Below are positions 36,530 through 48,115 of a stretch of DNA of 64,000 bases, piece after piece. Position 1 is the stretch's first letter, and each line of letters begins with the position of its first letter. The DNA comes from Sphagnum magellanicum (taxonomy: Eukaryota > Streptophyta > Sphagnopsida > Sphagnales > Sphagnaceae): NCBI GenBank assembly GCA_021904315.1, contig CM038914.1, forward strand, positions 20,571,065-20,635,064, written 5' to 3'. A model generated the notes under the pieces. It did no database searches and was not told the DNA's origin. It saw only the letters and a program-made list of their open reading frames with translations. A program made the translations under genes and the position numbers.

Positions 36530-38450
36530 AGATGAATTTTTTATTCCTCAAATTTTGTATTATTTAATGAGAATGGGATATAAGAAACAATATTTCCATA
36601 TAAGAAACAAAGTGGAATAGTGGAACATGACCAATACTTATTGAATGAAACAAATGAATGATGTCCTTATCAATACTATTGTCTTTATGGTGGTCCCATA
36701 ATGAAAAAGGTTGCTTTTGATGATTGAACAACATGATTTTTAAAAAATATCATAATTTTTGGGACATTTGAAAGATGGTGCCTTTCTTAGACATGTTTCA
36801 CATTCATGATCATCTTTTGATATCCCTCTACGTAGTACTATGTATTTGAAGTGGCAAGAATAGTAATATTGAAAATCCATATGTTTTCATAAGTTTTAGC
36901 TATGAGTACAAAACCTTTGCATAAAGTCTTATACCTTTTTTTTTGTGGGATGCACATGGTTGAACAATTTTGACAATCTAGTTTGAGAATTTTGATGCAA
37001 ATCCTATGATTCTTCTTTTGACTCACACCATGTATGGCAATGTAAGATGTGATGATAACATCATTTACATGATTAAGGTAATCACAATTGGTCTTTATAT
37101 ATCAAGGTTATTGTTCAACCTTGTAGCTAATAAAGGGTTGCATCATATGGCAGTGAAAATTATAAATGGTTAGTTTGGAAGTTCCATTGTAAGACATTTA
37201 ATGTTGGGAGACTTTTCATGCAATTGAAAGTGAAAAAATAACATGCACCTTTAAAGGACCGAAGGAAATACATTGAACTAAAATGAGATTTCATCCATGT
37301 TTGGGGCATCACTTGTGGGAGTTTTAATCCTTGCATAATTGGTGTTTGCTTGGAGTTGCACATTGATTATGTTATAACCTTTGTACATGTGTGCTTGTAA
37401 ACTTATGCAACACCCTTTTCATTGATACACATAATTTCATATTAATGTGATAACTATAGTTCATGGATAACCATAGATAATGGGGCCAATTGAATGATTA
37501 TCTATTAGTATCCCATTCATAGTGTTATAGTGCAACCATATTTTATTTGTCAATGTAAAATGGTTCCAATAGTTGTAATGATAGTTTGTAACCTTCTTAA
37601 TCAACTTTTTGTGCATTAAACATTTTGCATGCAAGGACAATTTGGATTGAAAATAATTTTATATCGGGGTCTTTTGCATTCAAAATATTGTCATAACCTT
37701 CAAGTGTGACATATGCAAGTGACATTTTTTTTGGCAAAAGTGATATAGCCTTTGTGACTATCGAGTTTTGTCTATTTGTTTCATTTTTTGTTTGTTTTGT
37801 TTTGTTTTGGGTGGGGAGCAACTTTTCCAAAGTCAACTTGAATTGGAGCTACATCAAATTTGCCAAAATAAGTTCGAGGAAAAGATTACATTGATGTAGG
37901 TTTTTGCAAAATTAAAATAAACCCTTTAAGACCTTGACATGTTTTATTTATTTTTTCTTTGTGGGTGGGGACTAACTTTTCCAAAATTGATTTGATTTGA
38001 AGCTATGTTTCTAATTTTGCAAAAACCCATGTCAACATAGTTTTTTGCAAAATTAGCATAGGCCCTAATAATTAACCCTAAAATGAAAATGTATTGGGAT
38101 TGAGATAGGTTTCAAAAGATTTTCAAAAGGCTTTTGTCAAATTTTCAAAGGTTATGTTGATACAAGTTAAAGTACAATTTCGATAGAACCCTTCTTCTAA
38201 CAAGACTTGTTCTTATGAAACAATTTGGGCCAAAGTTCTAACTAGTTTGCAAAAACATGTGTTGATAAAAATTTTGCACATTTGACATAGCCCCTCTTGA
38301 AACCCAAGTTGTAGTTACATTTTAGTTTTAGTTTTGGGTTTTCAATAGGGTTACATCATGGTTTTGAAAACTAGTTTGATTCACCAAATTTATGTCAATA
38401 ATCATGTCAACATCACATTTGATGTGTTAGTTTGTCAATTAAATGATCAA
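36530..38450. repeat. R2 repeat upstream of P450 gene 2
   Basis: Duplicate of 9890-11830. The minus ORFs 37363-37160 and 37836-37597 have open counterparts in the inverted R2 copy (61836-62024 and 61490-61684) but show no known domain. Confidence 0.7.
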
Positions 38451-38459
38451 TGTTTATTA

Positions 38460-39738
38460 GTACAAAAAAATGCCCCATATTTATGATTTACGAGCACTTT
38501 GAAAATTCCTTGTTAGGCCAAATGTGAAAGGTTTTGGTGATAATGCATTGATAATTATTGACTACTAATGAAATTAATTTTATTTTCAAAGTTCACAAGT
38601 GGTAACTTGATTAAGTATCCATATAAATTATAAGATTGAACCTCAATTAAACCACTACAATTCTCCAATGATTCCTTCCACTATTGACGTACAACTAACA
38701 TATAGGAATAATGACATGCACAAGTTTTATTTTTGTACAAATGATTGAACTGTTATATAATTCTTAAATTAAACATTTAATGATATCCATAGCACATGGG
38801 ATGACCACTTCATAATGAAAAGTATTTGAAGAAATAATTGGTTAAAAAGGAACCAAGTTTATTCTCCTTCTACCTCTTTTCTATATGTACTTGGGAAAGG
38901 AAAAGATTTTGAAGAACAAATTGAGTAAGGGGGAATCAAATGTTTTTAGCCTTCTAGCTCCTTGGTAAATGTACTTGGAAATATTTGGGGAAGGAATTTT
39001 TTCTGAAGAACAAATTGAGTAAGGGGTAATGAAATGTTATTAGCCTTCTAGCTCTTTTGTAGATGCACTTGGGGGCATTCACACAAAGGAAAAGATTTTG
39101 AAGAACAAATTGAATAAGGGGGAATCAGATTTTCTTAGCCTTCTAGCTCTTTTGTAGATGTACTTGGGAATATTTAACAAAAAAAAAGATTTTGAAGAAT
39201 TAATTGAGTGGGGGGAATCAAGTTTTTTTAGCCTTCTAGCTCTTTTGTACATGTAGTTGGGAATATTTAGCAAAGGAAAAAGATTTTGAAAAACAAATGG
39301 GGTAGCGGGGAATCAAATTTTCATAGCTTTCTAACTCTTTTGTAGATGTAAAAGTGGGAATATTTAACAAAGGAAAAGATTTTGAAGAACAAATGGAGTA
39401 AGGGGAAATCGAATTTTCTTAGCCTTTTAGTTCTTTTGTAGATGCACTTGGGAATATTTTGCAAAGGGAAATATTTTGAAAAAAAAATGGGGTAAGGGGG
39501 AATCGAAGTTTCTTATCCTTTTGGATATTTTCTAGATGTACTTAGGAATATTTTGCAAAGGAAAAGATTTTGAGGAACAAATGGGGTAAGGGGAATCAAA
39601 TTTTCTTAGCCTTTTAGCTTTTTTTAAGATGTACTTGGGAATATTTTGCAAAGGGAAATATTTTGAAAAACAAATGGGGTAAGGGGGAATCGAAGTTTCT
39701 TATCCTTTTGGCTATCTTCTGGATGTACTTAGGAATTT
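38460..39738 (+). repeat. R1 repeat with ~94-bp minisatellite, copy 2
   Basis: Duplicate of 11845-12930, with about ten minisatellite units (cores near 38876, 38963, 39054, 39150, 39245, 39337, 39434, 39528, 39626 and 39719). The near-repeat of the 'cgaagtttcttatcc' unit at about 39500 and 39690 shows one unit gained relative to copy 1. The array stops at the retrotransposon. The remainder of R1 and the P450 fragment seen in copy 1 are missing here. Confidence 0.85.
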
Positions 39739-40440
39739 TGTAGCCGAACAACGGGTGGCTGGATAGTGACTCCATGAGCGTGCAGTTGGTGTGAACACAA
39801 ACCCCTTGATCTGGGTAATCTGGCCGCCTCCATTGATGAGTGGCAGCGGATTTCATCTTCATTAGTTTGAGAGGGAAACTGGATATGCATGGAGTGCATG
39901 GGAGAAGGTGGTCTGTCTGTGTGGGGTGTGAGGACAGGAAGATGGCGGCGCGTTTGATGAAGAGGAGCGACGCCGCATTGATTAGGGATGGAGGAAAGCC
40001 GTTGGTGAAGAAAACGAAGAGGAGGAAGCTTGTAAGGGAAGCTGGATCCAAGGATGAAGAGGAGGAGGATCATCAGTGGAAAACATGACTGGGGTTTTTG
40101 GCAGAAGAATCAAGGAGCTTAAAGAACGTTAGTCTGGTCGCTCTTTTTTTTTTTCGCTACGATTAGTGACCTGAGAAATTTCCGGCTCTTTGATCTAGAA
40201 GAGCTTAATGAGAGTTTAGGAGCAGGCAATTGAGATAGCAATTGTGAGGAGGCAGAAGAGTGAGTTCTGTACGAGACATTGTGTGTAATGAGAATCATGC
40301 CTCTGAGATCCATTTCGTTTGAATTGTATGTTGCATAATTGTGGAATTGCATTGTGCGCGCTTTGTCAGAGCGCGGTAGCGTCGGGAGAGGTTTGGTTAG
40401 TGTTGTGTCCTCTTCGTTTCTCTGGATCCCTCCTTTTTGG
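39739..40440 (+). repeat. 5' LTR (702 bp)
   Basis: Starts TGTAGCCG. It aligns with the 3' LTR throughout, but its last bases (expected TTACA) are missing: it runs from CTTTTTGG straight into the primer site. Both LTRs keep an 82-codon plus ORF (39840-40088 here). Confidence 0.93.
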
Positions 40441-40449
40441 TATCAGAGC
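40438..40449 (+). other. Primer-binding site, initiator-Met tRNA type
   Basis: TGGTATCAGAGC, the usual plant retrotransposon primer site complementary to the 3' end of initiator methionine tRNA, directly after the 5' LTR. Confidence 0.93.
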
Positions 40450-40612
40450 AGGTTGTGTGGTTGTGGCCAGTATAGAACTTGTGACAATCGAGGTAATATG
40501 AGACGTGAGGACCATGTCTTCATCTAGTAGAGAAGAGATCCCTGAGGAGCTCTTGACACAGGAAAGTCGTGAGCTGAACTTGGTGCATAGATTCGATTTC
40601 TGGACCATTTAG

Positions 40613-41171
40613 AACGGGCCACAAAGGGGAGCCGTGATCTTGCGATTTCTGGGTTTTGGCATAGTTAGAATTGTAGGTATAAATCCTGACCAAGCTCGGG
40701 TGGGGGACATCGCTGTGGAAGTGTCCCACAGTGGATTCTACACCAGTGCACGAGTCTGGGTGAGAGTTACAGATGGAGCAAGGGGGTGGGCATGGACCTT
40801 AGAACTTCAAGACAGCTTCCACTTCACCTCCTACCTTGCGTAGGGTCGCTCCTGAACTGGCAGAAAGGCAATGCAGTGTCCCAAGGCTGGGGGACATATG
40901 GATTCCTAGATCGGAAGTGTCGTCAAACTATTTTGTGAGGCTGTACATACCTGGAGTAGAAGACTTGTTTCAGGAAGGAGATCGCCTGCTTCGGGTGGAG
41001 CATAGCGGATCCAGATCCCGCCTGATTAGTTGGAGGGTGTGGTTAAGACGAGACGGGCAATGGCGATTTCAACAACAGTCGACGGATGAGCAACGTTTCT
41101 CTGCCCTCCCATCAAACTTTGAACCTCTGAGACCTGTGTATGAAGGAGTTCAGTCAGAGTTCAATGTGTAG
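40613..41171 (+). other. Leader region with two overlapping ATG-less open frames
   Basis: Between the primer site and gag lie two long open frames, 40613-40843 and 40836-41171 (111 codons to the stop), overlapping by 8 bases in different phases. Neither has an ATG. Both contain a similar pattern: a GDI motif followed by a Ser/Phe/Arg-rich stretch. This could be a decayed extra gene ahead of gag, or chance in GC-rich DNA. No domain recognised. Confidence 0.35.
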
Positions 41172-41308
41172 CCCAACGTCTGTGTTTTTATGATCAGAGT
41201 TGAGCGGCAACAAATAAAGCAGTTGTTAAGATTGTGCATTTTTGTATGAGGACTTTGTGTGTGTGAACAGCTTTGCAATTTTCTCTGTCTTCATTTTGCA
41301 TCTGTAGA

Positions 41309-42862
41309 ATGACTAGTCCACAAGGTATGGACGAACTGTTTTGGGGACGGGACCATGAAGACGTCAACGACTGGGCGGAAAGGCTCAGTATGGTTGCTGA
41401 GGTGCGGGACTTCAATGCAGATAAACTTTTTAAGATCGCAAAGCTCAACCTGAGAGGCAGGGCCAAAGATTGGTACCGGAGGTTACAACTAGCCCCAGTC
41501 GATTGGGATGAACTGAGGACCTTCATCTTGCAGAAGTATGGAGGTGTGGACGCAAATGACATCAGAGTAAAACTTGATGCCATCAAGCAGGAGCCCAGAG
41601 AGAGGGTTCAGAGGTACTTCGAACGTATGGATAGGCTGTTCCAAAGGGGGAGAATCCCTGATGCCGAACAGTGAAGGAGATTTCTAGCTAGGCTCAGGTC
41701 GGAAATTCGAAAGTTATGTGTTGTCAGAACTTTTGCTGACATTGAAGAGCTGGTGGGTGCAGCCACCGAGCTTGAGCGAGTGCTGGGTGAACTTGGGGAG
41801 ACTCCATTCGAGCCCCTTAGAGAGGAGTAGGAAGAGGGAGCAGTTGAGGCGTCCATGGAACATCAGGTTGCCGCTTTGAATAATACTCTGATCAATTTTT
41901 TTAAGGGAGGTGTGCCGAACTCTATCCCATCGCCTTCTTCTACCCTGTTTAGAGAATGTCAGGTCTGTAAGGGAAGGGACCATATAGCCACAATGTGTCC
42001 AAGGTTAAATGAGCCACGGCCAAAATGCGCCAAATGTGGCATGCTTCATAGGACAGAAAACTGTGGTGTGAAATGTTCTTTCTGTTCAGGTCTTGGGCAT
42101 TCAGAAGACAGGTGTTGGAAGAAATCCAAGGATGGGAGATCAAATTCTGGAGCGGCGAATTTCCTTGAAGTATTACTGGATGACGAAGCAGCAACTATAC
42201 AGCAGCTCAATAAGTTCTGTGAGAACGAAAATGTGTTCTCATACACTCGCTTACCCAGGCGAAGGCAACCGGTTGAATTGCCACCAGCAGTTGCTGGACC
42301 GTCGACCAAGGCTGCCGAAGATGGCAATGGCACAAATCATTCCATCAAGTCAAAGATCCTCTCTCATTTCATCAAAGGGAAGATCTCCCTGACTCCAATG
42401 GAAACTGTGATGATGATACCAGGAGAGTTAGAGCAACTGGAGAATTTGGTGAAGGTTGCTAGGAGGAAGAAGGATGCAGAGATCGAAGGTGCTCAAGTAT
42501 CGATGGTATCCGCAGCACCAACTGTGAGGAGAATCTGTGTCAACAAGACACATAGGAGTAAGACTTTGCATCTGTTAGTCGAGATAAACAACTACCTTGT
42601 TGAGGGACTTGTGGACACCGGCGTGTCCATGTCTATCATGGCGGCTGCAGTTGTCAGGGAATTGGGTTTGATGCATTTGGTGGCTGGGTCTGAGACATAC
42701 AAGACGACTTCAGGCACCGTGACCCAGGCACTCGGCCGGATCGGAGAAGTGCCAATTAAGGTTGAGGGAGTACAATGCAATATGACCTTCATGGTTGTGG
42801 ACACAGACAGCTATGATGTTTTGCTTGGGCTTGATCTGCTGATCAAAATTGGCGATCGTTGA
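41309..42862 (+). pseudogene. gag: gag and protease of the Ty3/gypsy element (broken)
   Basis: From ATG 41309, a retrotransposon gag domain (DELFWGRDHEDVNDW at its start; GRAKDWYRRL; YFERMDRLF) is followed by three zinc knuckles at about 41957-42120: CX2CX4HX4C, CX2CX3HX4C and CX2CX4HX4C. A retropepsin follows with active-site DTG at 42614-42622 (VDTGVSMS) and the LLGLDLL flap-distal motif. The frame is broken by TGA at 41672-41674 and TAG at 41828-41830, and shifts at about 42855, where protease should continue into pol. Gag packages the RNA and protease cleaves the polyprotein; neither can be made whole from this copy. Confidence 0.9.
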
Positions 42863-45800
42863 TGTGGAACAGGGGTTAATCCAAGTCAGACGCGGTCCAG
42901 GTACCAATGTAGAAGTGCTACCACTGACCGTGGTGAACTTGATGTAGAGGTCAGATTCAAACACTGATGTCTGCAATGGAGATAGTGCCATGAAGCATGC
43001 GATTGGTAAATTGAATGCAGAGAACGGATCGTCGTCTTGGTATGCGCATGGCACTGGTCAGCAAATGATTACACATGAGTCTGGGTCGAAATATGACTCC
43101 AATGAGGACTCCGATGAGGGGTCTCAGCCGGGGATCCAGGTTGAAGGTGAGTCCGAATTTGGGGACACCGAGCTGGAGAACTTGGTGATGATGGAAGGCT
43201 CGCAACAAATCCTGCAGCTGACACTGCAGCATCAGGCTGATGATTTTATGAAAGAGGAAATTACAGATGTTGACGACTATGCTGACTGGATTCAATGGGC
43301 TGCTGATGGGGAGCATCACAAACAGAACCTCCTCGAAGCAGTGAGTGCAACAGGAGAATCTGTGTTGCTACAAGTTCGATGGATGGAGATCACTGCCTCT
43401 GGCAACGTCAGAGAGCAAATCATTGATGATGTCAAGGGGGATGCAAGGTGGAAGGACATCTGCCAGAAGCTCAGAATCGATCGAGACCTCGACGAACTAA
43501 AGAGGCCATTGCTTTGGAAGCTTCTGGAGAAGTACCAGGATGTGTTTGCCTGGAACAAAGGAGAGTTGGGGTGTTGTACAATCGGGGAGCACTCAATCGA
43601 CACGCAAGGATTTCCACCTTGTCGGGTAGCTCCTGGACGACTGTCATATTGGGAGGAGGCGGAAGTGAAACGCCAGATAGATGTGTTGGTGGACCTAGGC
43701 AAGATGAGACCAAGTGACTTAGAATACGCCTGCAGGGTGACTTTGCCGGTGAAGAAGGATGGAAGCATGAGGTTCTGTGGGGACTACAGATCGCTCAATT
43801 TGCAGATCAGGAGGGACTCGTTCCCCATGCCCCTAGTTGATGACGTTATATCCCAGCTGGGGAAGTCGGCTTGGTTCATTGCATTAGATCTGCAATCGGG
43901 TTTCTGGCAAATTCGCATGGCTCCTGAAGATGTGAAGAAAACTGCACTAGTCACTAAGACCGGGCTATATGACTGGACTATCATGCCCTTTGGTCCCAAA
44001 AATGCCACTAGTACTTTTACCAGAACAATGTCCCTGGTCTTCAAGGAATTGGGAGGCGAATTCCTGAAGGTGTTTGTGGACGATCTCAATATCCACAGCG
44101 AGAATTGGGAGGACCATCTTCAACACCTGGAAGCCGTGTTCACCAAATTAAGGGAAGTAAACCTGAAACTAAATCCCGGGAAGTGTTATTTTGCTGCTAG
44201 GAGCATCGCTTTCTTAGGACATGTGGTCAGTCGCGAAGGAACTAGGCCAGATCCTAGTAAAATTGATGTTGTAGTACATTTCCCTGTGCCAAAGACAGTC
44301 ACAGATGTGAGGTCTTTTCTAGGACTAACAGGGTATTATCGAAACTATGTGCAAGGATACGCACAGCTGGCTGTTCCACTGTTCGAATTGACAAGGAAGG
44401 AAGTGGCTTTTGTGTGGGATTTGGGTTATCAGGGTGCATTTGAAGCTCTGAAGGGGGCACTTGTGGCTGCTCCGGTGCTCATTCGACCTGACTTTGATAA
44501 GCAGTTCTGCCTCGATGTGGATTGGTCACCGAAGGGCGTCGGTGTCATCCTATCTCAAAGAGAAGGTAGGAAGGAGAGAGTTGTGGCATACGCCAGCAAG
44601 GGACTGACATCTGCACAAAAGAAATTCCATCCCATGGAGGGAGAATGTTATGCACTGATATGGGGCATCATGCATTTCCGTCAATATCTGCATCGCACCC
44701 ACTTCGTTCTTAGGACGGATCACAAGCCACTGGAGTGGTTGGCAACAGTGTCCGATGCATACGGGAGAAGAGGACGTTGGATCGACATGCTCCAGGATTT
44801 TAGTTTCAAGATCCAGCATCGACCAAGCGTGAAACATACTAATGTGGATGCGCTGAGCCGGAATCCCGTAGGAGCTGTTGATGATGACGATTTTGGTTGT
44901 GAAATCCAAGACCTCGCGACCAAACCAGGAAACCCAATTGAGCCATCGGGAGGGATATTCTCTGTCCAGTGTGGTAAGGAATCTAACTGGCTTGGCCTGA
45001 GGAGACGATCAGGACAACTGAAACAGCACTATGAATGTTATTTTGGCATCAACCATTGGCGATGGCCGGAAGAGCATCAGCTGTGTACGCTTGAGGTATT
45101 GACTGAGGCAAGTCACGATGAGGAGGATGACTCACCTGGAGACGGAGATGAAGCTACTGTTGGAAAGGAAATCAGGGATTCGGAATCTTCCAAAAGAAAG
45201 CAGATCCTTAGGAGAGGAAAGACCAAATACTATGATAGAAAGTAACAGCTTGAGCTGGTACTGGCTGCCTAGGTGCTGTTGGAAGATGATGGACAGGGGA
45301 CTCACGATGCAAGTTCTGGGGTTGAAGAAGCCTATGCTGATGACAAAAGCAAAACTGACATCTGGGAGGATGCGATTTGTATGGGATTATTAAAGGAAGG
45401 CGTCATCCCAGATGTTATCGATTTGCAGGAAAGCAAGAGAGCAAGGAAACGAGCAATGCACTATTACTGGAAGGACGAAAGGCTCTACTTTAAAGGGTTG
45501 TGCGTGCCTAGACCTGAGGATAGGTTGAAGCTGGTGACACAAATGCACGAAGATTTGGGGCACTTCAGGGAACAAAGGACCTTGGCAGAAATCTGCCAGA
45601 GGTACTTCTGGATCAACCGAACAGAATGTGTAAAGACAATTGTCAAAACATGCCAGCAATGCCAGCTGGTGAAAAGTGAAGGAAGCACTCGCTCTGGAGA
45701 TGAGCGTTTGAAGAGCATCCCGATTTGTGACCTGTTCCACCGAATTGCACTCGATACAGCTGGTCCATTACCTGAGACGAAAGCAGGCAATAAGTATATT

Positions 45801-46607
45801 CTAGTGGCCATTGACCACTACTTTAAGTGGTGCGAGGCCAAGGCGGTGGCTGATCATGGGGCCAAGACTACTGCTAGATTTCTGGAGGATGACCTAATCT
45901 GCAGGTATGGAGTTCCTAAATTTGTGTTGACTGACAATGGTGGGGAATGGGGTGCAGAATTCGAGGTGATGTGCAGGGATTATGCCATACAGCATCAGCG
46001 CATTGCACCACAATGGCCCCAGTGCAATGGTATGGCAGAGCGCATGATCAAGACACTCAAACATGGCATCACTGTTTTGGCAGTCGATCCTGCAAACGTG
46101 AATTGCTGGGATGAGCACTTGGTCCTATTCGGGTACAGGTGTGGAGTTCAGGCAAGCACGAAATTCTCACCTTTCATGATTCTGACAGGTCAATCACTGC
46201 GTTTCAGGGCGGACAACCATCTGAATGCTTTGACCGATGAGGTTAATGATGCCTCCAGTGTGGAAGATACTGCAATCCAATTCCTGGAAAAGGTACGGCT
46301 CATAACAAGTATACACGAAAATGTCTTGCTCAACGTTGAGCAAGCACAGGAGAAGCAGAAGAACACATATGCCAACCGGCCAGGCAAGCATCTGTTTGAA
46401 GGTTTGGTGGCTGGGGAGTTGATGGTGAAAATGAAGAAACCAGGTAAGAGGAGAGCTCTTGTTGCGAGTTGGGAAGGCCCCTACTAATTTGTAGGACATG
46501 CTAATGGGAAGGGAAATTTTGATTTTGAAGAAGGTTGCTGGCTTTGCATAGTCCAAGATGCGGATGGTCGACAATGGGAGAGGTCACGAAGAGACCTACA
46601 GATCTAA
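42863..46607 (+). pseudogene. pol: pol (RT, RNase H, integrase) of the Ty3/gypsy element (broken)
   Basis: Reverse transcriptase lies at about 43670-44280 with the catalytic FVDD box at 44073-44084. RNase H lies at about 44500-44860 (the LDVDWS aspartate, GECYAL glutamate and RTDHKPLEWL). Integrase has an N-terminal H-H-C-C zinc site (HEDLGH ... CQQC) and catalytic residues at 45753 (D), 45933 (D) and 46038 (E), followed by the GPY end motif near 46480. The natural end is probably TAA 46605-46607. Stops interrupt the frame at 42945 (TAG), 45243 (TAA), 45270 (TAG) and 46485 (TAA). The longest intact piece is 42990-45245 (751 codons), which still spans RT and RNase H. No chromodomain follows the GPY motif. 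Confidence 0.93.
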
Positions 46608-46646
46608 TACGCTCCTCCGGATTGAGCTAAGGGACTCAGCTTTTTC

Positions 46647-46659
46647 AAAAAGGGAGGGG
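46647..46659 (+). other. Polypurine tract
   Basis: AAAAAGGGAGGGG just before the 3' LTR. Seven bases (TTACATA) separate it from the LTR start at 46667, longer than usual. Confidence 0.8.
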
Positions 46660-46666
46660 TTACATA

Positions 46667-47381
46667 TGTAGCCGAACAACGGGTGGCAGGACAGTGACTC
46701 CATGAGTGTGCAGTTGGCGTGAACACAAACCCCTTGATCTGGGTAATCTGGCCGCCTCCATTGATGAGTGGTGGCGGATTTCATCTTCATTAGTTTGAGA
46801 GGGAAACTGGATATGCATGGAATGCATGGGAGAAGGTGGTCTGTCTGTGTGGGGTGTGAGGACAGGAAGATGGCGGCGCGTTTGATGAAGAGGAACGGCG
46901 CCACATTGATTAGGGATGGAGGAAAGCCGTTGGTGAAGAAAGCGAGGAGGAGGAAGCTTGTAAGGGAAGCTGGATCCAAGGATGAAGAGGAGGAGGATGA
47001 TCAGTGGAAAACATGACTGGGGTTTTTGGCAGAAGAATCAAGGAGCTTAGAGAACGCTAGTCTGGTCGCTCTCTTTTTTTTCCGCTGCGATTAGTGACCT
47101 GAGAAATTTCCGGCTCCTTGATCTAGAAGAGCTTAATGAGAGTTTAGGAGCAGGCAATTGAGATAGCAATTGTGAGGAGGCAGAAGAGTGAGTTCTATAC
47201 GAGACATTGTGTGTAATGAGAATCATGGAATTTTGCCTCTGAGATCCATTTCGTTTGAATTGTATGTTGCATAATTGTGGAATTGCATTGTGCGCGCTTT
47301 GTCAGAGCGCGGCAACGTCGAGAGAGGTTTGGTTAGTGTTGTGTCCTCTCCGTTTCTCTGGATCCCTCCTTTTTGGTTACA
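46667..47381 (+). repeat. 3' LTR (715 bp)
   Basis: TGTAGCC ... GGTTACA. It has a 9-bp insertion relative to the 5' LTR near 47226 and keeps the terminal TTACA that the 5' copy lacks. It contains the matching 82-codon ORF (46768-47016). Confidence 0.95.
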
Positions 47382-48115
47382 ATTTATCTATATAATTTTT
47401 TTTAAACTATCTTTTGCAACTTCTCTTATGCAACTAAAAAACGTCACATGGAACTATCTTTTAGTTGCATGCGACACGTGTAATTGCATAAGACAAGTCA
47501 CAAAAGATAGTTTTTCTACTTGTGTTTCTAGCACATTGACAAGTTTTTTATTTCTCTATTTTTATATAATATAATATAAATGGATACAAGGAACAATATT
47601 TCCATATAAAAAATAATGTGGAACAATGGAGCACAACCAATATTTATTAAGTGCATAAAATGAATGTTGTTTTTATCGATATTATTGTCTTGATGGTGGT
47701 CCCCTAATGCACACGTGGCCAAAAATGTACCATTACTTTGTTCTATATATATAAATACATATGCTTAAATATTTATTTATAGAGTAGAAAAAAAACTTTT
47801 GCAACTTGTCTTATGCAACTAAATGTGTCGTATGCAACTAAAAAACGTCACATGGAACTATCTTTTAGTTGCATGCAACACATGTAATTGCATAAGACAA
47901 GTCACAAAAGATAGTTTTTCTACTTGTGTTTCTAGCACATTAACAAGTTTTTTATTCCTTTATTTTTATGTAATATAATATAAATGGATACAAGGAACAA
48001 TATTTCCATATAAAAAATAATGTGGAACAATGGAACATGACCAATATTTATTAAATGCATAAAATGAATGTTGTTTTTACCGATATTATTGTCTTGATGG
48101 TGGTCCCATAATGAA
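47382..48115 (+). repeat. 405-bp tandem repeat, copy 2 (two units, first truncated)
   Basis: Equivalent of 13967-15095. The first unit begins inside the repeat at 'atttatctatata', directly at the retrotransposon edge. One G-box remains at 47712-47717. Two units here against three in copy 1. Confidence 0.85.

Larger units (their letters stand above)
39739..47381 (+). mobile_element. Ty3/gypsy LTR retrotransposon, full-length but defective (7.6 kb)
   Basis: LTRs at 39739-40440 and 46667-47381, primer site at 40438-40449, gag, protease, RT, RNase H, integrase and polypurine tract, all on the plus strand. The order protease-RT-RNase H-integrase defines Ty3/gypsy. ATTT flanks both ends (39735-39738, 47382-47385), a 4-bp target duplication. 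It is visibly richer in G and C than the host DNA. By eye about 23 substitutions separate the two LTRs (roughly 3%), so it is not a very recent arrival. Gag-pol was one frame; six in-frame stops and one frameshift now break it. No chromodomain or envelope gene is seen. Confidence 0.95.
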
